Assembly: GCF_001949145.1 (NCBI RefSeq)
Contig: NW_019091591.1
Coordinates: 270,688-284,664, forward strand
DNA length: 13,977 nucleotides
From: Acanthaster planci
Lineage: Eukaryota; Echinodermata; Asteroidea; Valvatida; Acanthasteridae
Direction: 5' to 3'
Under the pieces are notes generated by a model. That model had not been told where the DNA came from. It saw only the letters and a program-made list of their open reading frames with translations, and did not search any database. A program made the translations under genes and the position numbers. Within the stretch, counting starts at the first letter, position 1. Each line of letters begins with the position of its first letter. Positions 10,101 through 13,977 of this stretch are shown in pieces.

Positions 10101-13100
10101 CACTTGACATTCTAGTACAATACTACTACGTTTCATTAAACAATGAATGCCTGAAAATGATTTTTGTTGGTTGTGTGTCTCTGTTCGTCCTTTTATTATG
10201 TGAAGAGAAAAGGGCATAGCCATGTCTGATAAGTCCCATTGACAATATACAGCAGCACAGTTACCAAAAAGGTGCTGGTGTCAAGCTCTGAATTTTCATT
10301 AGATAGGGTAATACTTTAAGAGGTTCTTGATTCCCAAATGAAAGTAAATAGTTGTTACTAACACCCTAAAAATAAAGGCAGTAGGATGGGTGCCTGTGAA
10401 CCTAGCATTAAATTTTAAGTAACCTTGAGCGACAATCTTCAAATCTTTACCTGCACAGGTTTCTCCTGAGTGAGTAAGAGGACACACGCATTCACAATAC
10501 TGTCCATCAAAAGTACCTCCATTAGCACAACTAGATGTATCCAGTCCACATGCTTGGTGAAAAGTGTAAAAAAAACATTACCACCATGATTTACATGCCT
10601 GTTGATAACACAGGCTACATGGATCATGTGCAGATGGGGGGGGGAGATAATGGCTAACCCCCAACCCCTGCTCTAACACCCCCAAAAAATGGAATAATGC
10701 AATAACAATGTTAGTAATATTTAAAAAAGATGACCGCCTACCATTTGTATAGTGTGTTAACACCAATGTATCATCTATGTATCCAACTGTCCACAACAAC
10801 TGGACATAAAAAAGTCTAACTGGTCTATCCTCCCCGGAAAAATTCCTGAATCTGCCTTGCTGAATGGCTGAAAATAGTACAATATGAAGGTTATACACAA
10901 AGAGACCAACCTGCAACAGTAACAGTAAACTGACAGGATCCTTCGTTTGAAGCACTGTCCCTGACTCTACATGTCACTGTAGTAACTCCTATTACATATG
11001 TGCCTCCTGATATCACAACATTGCCTGAATCATCTTGGCATATAATACTAGCAGCATTGATGGTGTTAACATTGTCAGTAGCTGAAGGCACAGACGGCCA
11101 TGACACAGTGGCACTGGTATTTCCAAAGCTAGCCATCACGGAAAGAGGATTGTTGGGGCAGGTAACACTTGGATTATCATCATCTGTTTGTGGCAAAATG
11201 ACGCATTTTCATTATCATAACACATATTTCATTACACACCCAGGATCTACATATGCATTAATTTCAAACTTAATGCACCAAAAATTGTTGCTCAAGAACT
11301 GTTAGAAATAGATTTCTACTTACATCAGATAATTATCAACAAGAACATGTAATCAATGAACTTCTTGTATTAACAAATAGCAGTCTGAAAGAGGAGCAAC
11401 TTAATTTGGTCAATGTGTGATCTAACAAAATATTCATATTTAATATCATAAAAGTTATACACTCATTCTTTGTCATTTGCTAAGATTTTTAATTATTCAA
11501 TCTTGGTAAATTCTTTCCTTCTTTATGCTTACTACTTGAAGATTCATTCTCAAAACTGCACAACAACTAAAGTACTAAATGCCATTCACTGTTTACAATT
11601 GATAATACAAAATCTGTTAAAAGTTGACTTTACAGTTAAACTTTGTTTAATATCTACACCTAACATTGTAAAAAAAAAAACGTGTTTCAATGGAACAAGA
11701 AGCAAGCAAACACCAACCAACAACTGTGATGGTAAAAAGGCAGGATCCTTCATTCAGGGCAGTGTCACTAACTCTACATGTCACAGTGGTTGTGCCTACA
11801 TCATATGTGCTTCCTGATGTCAGGACATTGTTTGAGCCATCTTGACATATAATGCTTGCAGCATCAATGGTATCAACATTGTCAATGGCTGTTGGAGCTA
11901 GTGACCAGTTAACGACTGCAGTTCTCACTCCAGTATCAGTGCCCATGCCAGTGATGTTGCTAGGACAGGTAATAATGGGAAGTTCGGTATCTGTGTATAA
12001 AGGAGAATCCAACAACTTCCTGAAAAGGCTTGCTCTAATAACCAACATCTTTCTACTGGTGCAGATGACTGTCCGACAGATCCAACACTGGACACTTCTG
12101 TGCTTGTGAAACACAGTGGACATTATCTACTCGTATTTTGCTGAAATGTACAACTCAGGAATATAACACAATTCAGCTGTTACCAAGCAAAGACAAATTG
12201 GCTTGAGTGGTACATGTACCTTGCTCTTCATAATGAAAGGAGAGGGCTCAACAAGTCTGGGAGTGAGATCTATCACGTTACTCCTAACTGAGCTGAACAC
12301 AATAATATCCAACGGTGGGCACTTTCCATGGAATTTGGTTGAAGTGAGTAGTGAACGAAAGGCCTTTGTTCTACCTGTTGGATTTCGTTGGGTTCAATGG
12401 GCCTCACACTTTTCTAATGTATTCTGTCAGATTCAGTAAGGAAGCAAGAGAAAACCTACAGGGAATTAGAGACAATGGGCTATGGTTTCTGTTTTCATTT
12501 ATTCTGGATTCACCGACAGCTAAGGGGATACTTTTGAAAGAAATCCATATGCATGAACATACATTCTAATACATTCAAGACAAAAGAAACTCTTTGGACA
12601 ATAAAATGATGTTGCCAATACATGAAAAGTGATGCTTACATGTAGTCACAGTTGGATTATGAAAATATTCCTAAATTCTACTCAGGTCAAAATACATGTA
12701 CTTACCAACAATACTGATGATAAACTGGCAGGATCCTTCATTCAGAGCGGTGTCATTAACTTGACACATCACTGTGGTTGTGCCTAAGTCATACGTGCCT
12801 CCTGACATCACAACATTGCCCGAGTCATCTTCACATGTAATGTTGGCAGCATCAATGGTATCAACATTGTCAATGGCTGTTGGAGTTAGCAACCAATTAA
12901 CGACAGCAGTCCTCACTCCAGTATTAGTGCCCATCCCAGTGATGTTGCTAGGACAGGTTACGTTGGGAGCTTCTGTATCTAGAAAAAAGCAAAAGAATTT
13001 GGATTGTGAAGTTTACCTATACTTTAATAGTACTGTGTTATTTTGCACTGAACTCCTTCAAAAGATCTCCATTGAACCATAGTGTCATTCTGTTATCTAA

Positions 13101-13667
13101 AACCCTATTAAAGTTAACAGGTCAAGTCCCTGTTCCCAAGCAATGACAGCAAAATGATGACTTTATGACAAAAAGTCTTCTGACCAGATTTGGCACTAGG
13201 CCTGTATTTATGTCAGAATTAACTCCTAATTTAGCACATAATGCTTATGTCAAAATGGTTTCAACATAGGAGTCCAGGGGGTGAATCAAGGACTATCATG
13301 ACAGCCCTTCCTCCACTCAAAAAAGCCTTCAGTTCAAAGAATCAAGTTGTGGCTGAAGGCTACTTTGCAAAATTTGCTGGGCTTCTATAATTACCTTCAA
13401 TACCAATGGTAAACTGGCAGGATCCTTCATTCAGAGTGGTGTCATTGACTTTACACGTCACTGTGGTTGTGCCTAAGTCATACGTGCCTCCTGACATCAC
13501 AACATTGCCAGAGTCATCTTCACATGTAATGTTGGCAGCATCAATGCTATCAACATTGTCAATGGCTGTCGGCGTTAGTAACCAATTAACGACAGCAGTC
13601 CTAACTCCTGTGTCAGTGCCCATCCCAGTGATGTTGCTGGGACAGGTAACAGTTGGAGCTTCCATAT
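7087..13667 (-). CDS. Partial gene for HYR/EGF/SEA type I membrane protein (12 exons)
   Basis: Gene model: 13667-13395, 12978-12706, 11990-11718, 11183-10911, 10552-10451, 10005-9859, 9444-9332, 9141-8928, 8657-8564, 8423-8326, 7753-7479 and 7164-7087. All borders are AG/GT and every phase joins, giving 738 residues counting the first split codon. Order by residue: HYR 1-92, 92-183, 183-274 and 274-364; EGF 365-398 and 399-447; SEA about 448-556; EGF 557-606; Thr/Pro stalk to 620; membrane helix about 626-652; cytoplasmic tail from 653. HYR, EGF and SEA are established extracellular modules of adhesion and matrix proteins. The start and signal peptide lie outside the window, and the last exon is unresolved. 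A role as adhesion or matrix receptor is inferred; the exact orthologue is not recognised. Confidence 0.88.
7479..7753 (-). CDS. Exon: transmembrane helix and start of cytoplasmic tail
   Basis: A 275-base exon, phase 1 in and phase 0 out, with acceptor ccatatttcag and donor GTAGGC. It begins GGISTLALVLIVVG and runs through about 27 uninterrupted hydrophobic residues (LALVLI to LCFLFL), then QPRQYARGL, whose arginines fit a stop-transfer on the cytoplasmic side. The remaining tail is polar, with histidine clusters (PIHDHRNTH) and a PPY sequence (SWPPYMKQ) that is not a true PPxY. There is no kinase or other enzymatic domain. The type I orientation follows from the extracellular modules upstream. 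Confidence 0.88.
7754..8325. other. Intron between stalk and transmembrane exons
   Basis: The flanking exons join in phase (CAA G + GT GGA), so no extra exon is needed. ORFs on both strands at about 7953-8175 lack domain patterns and appear to be chance. Confidence 0.7.
8326..8423 (-). CDS. Exon: EGF-like domain 3, end, plus Thr/Pro stalk
   Basis: A 98-base exon, phase 2 in and phase 1 out, with acceptor ttttccgttcag and donor GTGATA. It opens with SCQTSFTGERC, which supplies cysteines 5 and 6 and the typical TGxxC end of an EGF. A short stretch rich in Thr, Pro, Ser and Glu follows (ITIPTEPSTVTPITTETPQ), a probable O-glycosylated juxtamembrane stalk. The next exon starts with the membrane helix. 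Confidence 0.88.
8564..8657 (-). CDS. Exon: EGF-like domain 3, first part
   Basis: A 94-base exon, phase 1 in and phase 2 out, with acceptor tttctattag and donor GTAGTT. It encodes DATTACATDYCSYGGVC followed by VKSGYYFPELTYTC, that is cysteines 1 to 4 of a standard EGF module (C-x4-C-x5-C-x13-C). The intron falls between cysteines 4 and 5, and the split serine codon AG/T joins the next exon. Confidence 0.88.
8928..9141 (-). CDS. Exon: SEA domain, C-terminal half with GS cleavage motif
   Basis: A 214-base exon, phase 0 in and phase 1 out, with acceptor attgatctag and donor GTGAGA. It begins VLNQLGNDS and continues SVDVINIQSGSIVVTMVLEF. The INIQSGSIVV turn matches the G-S-V-V-V type turn at which many SEA domains cleave themselves between Gly and Ser (bases 9067-9069 and 9064-9066). 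The tail PPRADVIRVLSTTNLSDGTL is the second helix and last strand. Self-cleavage is inferred from the motif. Confidence 0.85.
9332..9444 (-). CDS. Exon: SEA domain, N-terminal half
   Basis: A 113-base exon, phase 1 in and phase 0 out, with acceptor ctttttcag and donor GTAAGT. It encodes SRPSIIVIIRAPLELFRDVF, then NNPTSTAFQNKAAILRLL. It carries the first strand and first helix of a SEA domain (sea urchin sperm protein, enterokinase, agrin), with the family's F..VF spacing and the helix running into L..L. It joins in frame to the exon at 9141, where the helix continues. Confidence 0.82.
9859..10005 (-). CDS. Exon: EGF-like domain 2
   Basis: A 147-base phase 1-1 exon with acceptor ttttcag and a consensus GTAAGT donor. 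It starts VANPCLNSPGTLC. Six cysteines are spaced C-x7-C-x8-C-x10-C-x1-C-x12-C; the C-x-C pair (VCLC) is the EGF hallmark. The last loop (RTFDGYFRRSNA) is longer than usual and lacks the typical glycine turn. One sequon (NATG) is present. It sits directly before the SEA domain, a common arrangement in cell-surface proteins. Confidence 0.85.
10451..10552 (-). CDS. Exon: EGF-like domain 1 (C-x-C-x-C variant)
   Basis: A 102-base phase 1-1 exon with acceptor ttttcaccaag and donor GTAAAG. The 34 residues contain six cysteines in ACGLDTSSCANGG, then QYCECVCPLTHSGETC. The usual third cysteine after NGG is absent, and three cysteines are packed as C-x-C-x-C instead. This matches an EGF variant with an NGGT...CxCxCP...GxxC layout. 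The closing GETC fits an EGF end. The exon links the HYR array to the second EGF. Confidence 0.85.
10911..11183 (-). CDS. Exon: HYR domain 4 (most divergent)
   Basis: A 273-base phase 1-1 exon with acceptor ccacaaacag. It encodes DDDNPSVTCPNNP followed by a divergent front half (VMASFGNTSATVSWPSVPSA) and a conserved rear half (DNVNTINAASIICQDDSG, then TTVTC and NEGSCQF). All four HYR cysteines are present. It is the oldest-looking copy in the array and the one next to the EGF modules. Its donor is also GTTGGT, as in HYR 3. Confidence 0.9.
11718..11990 (-). CDS. Exon: HYR domain 3
   Basis: A 273-base phase 1-1 exon with acceptor tatacacag. It encodes a HYR domain starting DTELPIITCPSNITG and ending CLFTITVVG. 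The four cysteines are kept, but the second half has drifted: QDGSNNVLTSGSTYDVG replaces EDDSGNVVMSGGTYDLG, and the ANIT sequon is lost (ASII). The donor reads G|GTTGGT, a weak match to the usual GTRAGT. I chose it because it keeps both the 273-base exon length and phase 1. Confidence 0.9.
11991..12705. other. Intron between HYR 2 and HYR 3 (715 bases)
   Basis: The longest intron between the identified exons. The flanking exons are both phase 1 and join directly. I saw no hidden HYR copy or other feature in it. Confidence 0.75.
12706..12978 (-). CDS. Exon: HYR domain 2
   Basis: A 273-base phase 1-1 exon with acceptor ttttttctag and a consensus GTAAGT donor. It encodes a complete HYR domain with the same four cysteines and sequons as HYR 1. 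Only about ten residues differ from HYR 1, mostly near the two ends; the central block from GVRTAVVNW to SGGTYDLGTTTV has a single S/T change. Phase symmetry means it could be skipped or duplicated without shifting the frame. Confidence 0.93.
13395..13667 (-). CDS. Exon: HYR domain 1 of the window
   Basis: A 273-base phase 1-1 exon with acceptor ctttag and donor GTAATT. It encodes one complete HYR (hyalin repeat) domain, an immunoglobulin-like fold of adhesion and matrix proteins. Visible family marks are the opening VTCPSNITG, the core TAIDNVDSIDAANITCEDDS, then SGGTYDLGTTTVTC and the closing NEGSCQF. Four cysteines (in TCP, ITC, VTC and SCQ) give two probable disulfides. N-glycosylation sequons are SNIT, ANIT and VNDT. 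It is nearly identical to the next exon, 689 bases downstream in the transcript, so one arose by tandem duplication. The preceding exon lies outside the window. Confidence 0.93.
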
Positions 13668-13977
13668 CTAAAGAAAAGCAAAGGAATTTGTATTGTAAAC
13701 TTTACCCATAACTGTGCTATTTTGAATAAAGCTCCGTCAAAATTCATGGTCTTCCTGTTGTCTGAAAACAAGCACTAAAGTCAAGGCTTTGTCCAATTCC
13801 TCAAAGCAGTAACAGTAAAATGAAAACTCTATAAAACAAGTCTCCTAGCCAGACTTGGCTTGAAGGCTTGGTTTCATTTCAATAAACTACACTAATGTCA
13901 AAATGATTTCAGCTTAATAGGAGTCTAGGTGTTAATCAAGGACTATCAACCACTTGCTGCCGGGTGCTTGGTAATGG

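Larger units (their letters stand above)
12706..13977. repeat. Tandem segmental duplication of a HYR exon with its intron
   Basis: The unit starting at 12706 and the one starting at 13395 share the exon and also the adjoining upstream intron. Matches beyond the exon include agcaaargaatttg with gattgtgaa or tattgtaaa just after the acceptor. Farther out are tgtcaaaatg and aatcaaggactatca (13287-13301 and 13938-13952). Spacing shrinks from 689 bases at the exon to about 651 at the far match, showing small deletions since duplication. The second unit runs off the window. Confidence 0.8.

Noticed and set aside
10578-10955. Minus-strand 125-codon ORF between HYR 4 and EGF 1
   Set aside because: It runs out of frame through the end of the HYR 4 exon and into the intron, with no domain marks; the in-frame exon join bypasses it.
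10999-13711. Plus-strand ORFs of about 80-100 codons recurring opposite each HYR exon
   Set aside because: They recur because the minus-strand HYR exon itself is repeated. They cross exon borders and have no domain pattern, while the minus strand has HYR marks and correct splice phases.

Overview
This window looks like animal nuclear DNA: intron-rich, AT-rich and without operons. Its coding sequence is split into short exons with GT-AG borders. The modular extracellular protein, a non-LTR-retrotransposon-like tail and a palindrome-rich repeat field would suit an anthozoan cnidarian such as a coral. Another marine invertebrate cannot be excluded from the sequence alone.

The right half (7087-13667, minus strand) holds the 3' part of one gene for a type I membrane protein. 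Twelve exons join without a frame break and give 737 complete codons plus one split at the left-open 5' end. In transcription order they encode four HYR domains (one exon each), two EGF-like domains (one exon each), a SEA domain (two exons), a third EGF-like domain (two exons), a short Thr/Pro-rich stalk, a transmembrane helix and a cytoplasmic tail. The N-terminus lies beyond base 13977. The last coding exon is not settled; three phase-compatible candidates lie between 5026 and 6980. The domain order suggests an adhesion or matrix-sensing receptor whose ectodomain may be cleaved within the SEA domain and held non-covalently.

A second minus-strand gene starts in the middle of the window. At 4090-4191 there is a TATA box and two CCAAT-type boxes. 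They are followed by a leader with a small upstream ORF, then a 94-base coding exon (3850-3943) that begins with a clear signal peptide and ends in phase 1. An exon-like segment at 422-603 opens in the matching phase and may continue this gene after a long intron. I do not recognise the product.

The rest of the left part (about 604-3849) is probably intron. It holds a field of degenerate AGAGTG/CACTCT palindromic repeats (about 1505-1862, with an outlier at 2302-2346) and, on the plus strand, the decayed 3' end of a LINE-like element (about 2600-2850). The stretch 4240-7086 is the 3' flank of the large gene plus intergenic sequence. I saw no tRNA, rRNA or CRISPR features.
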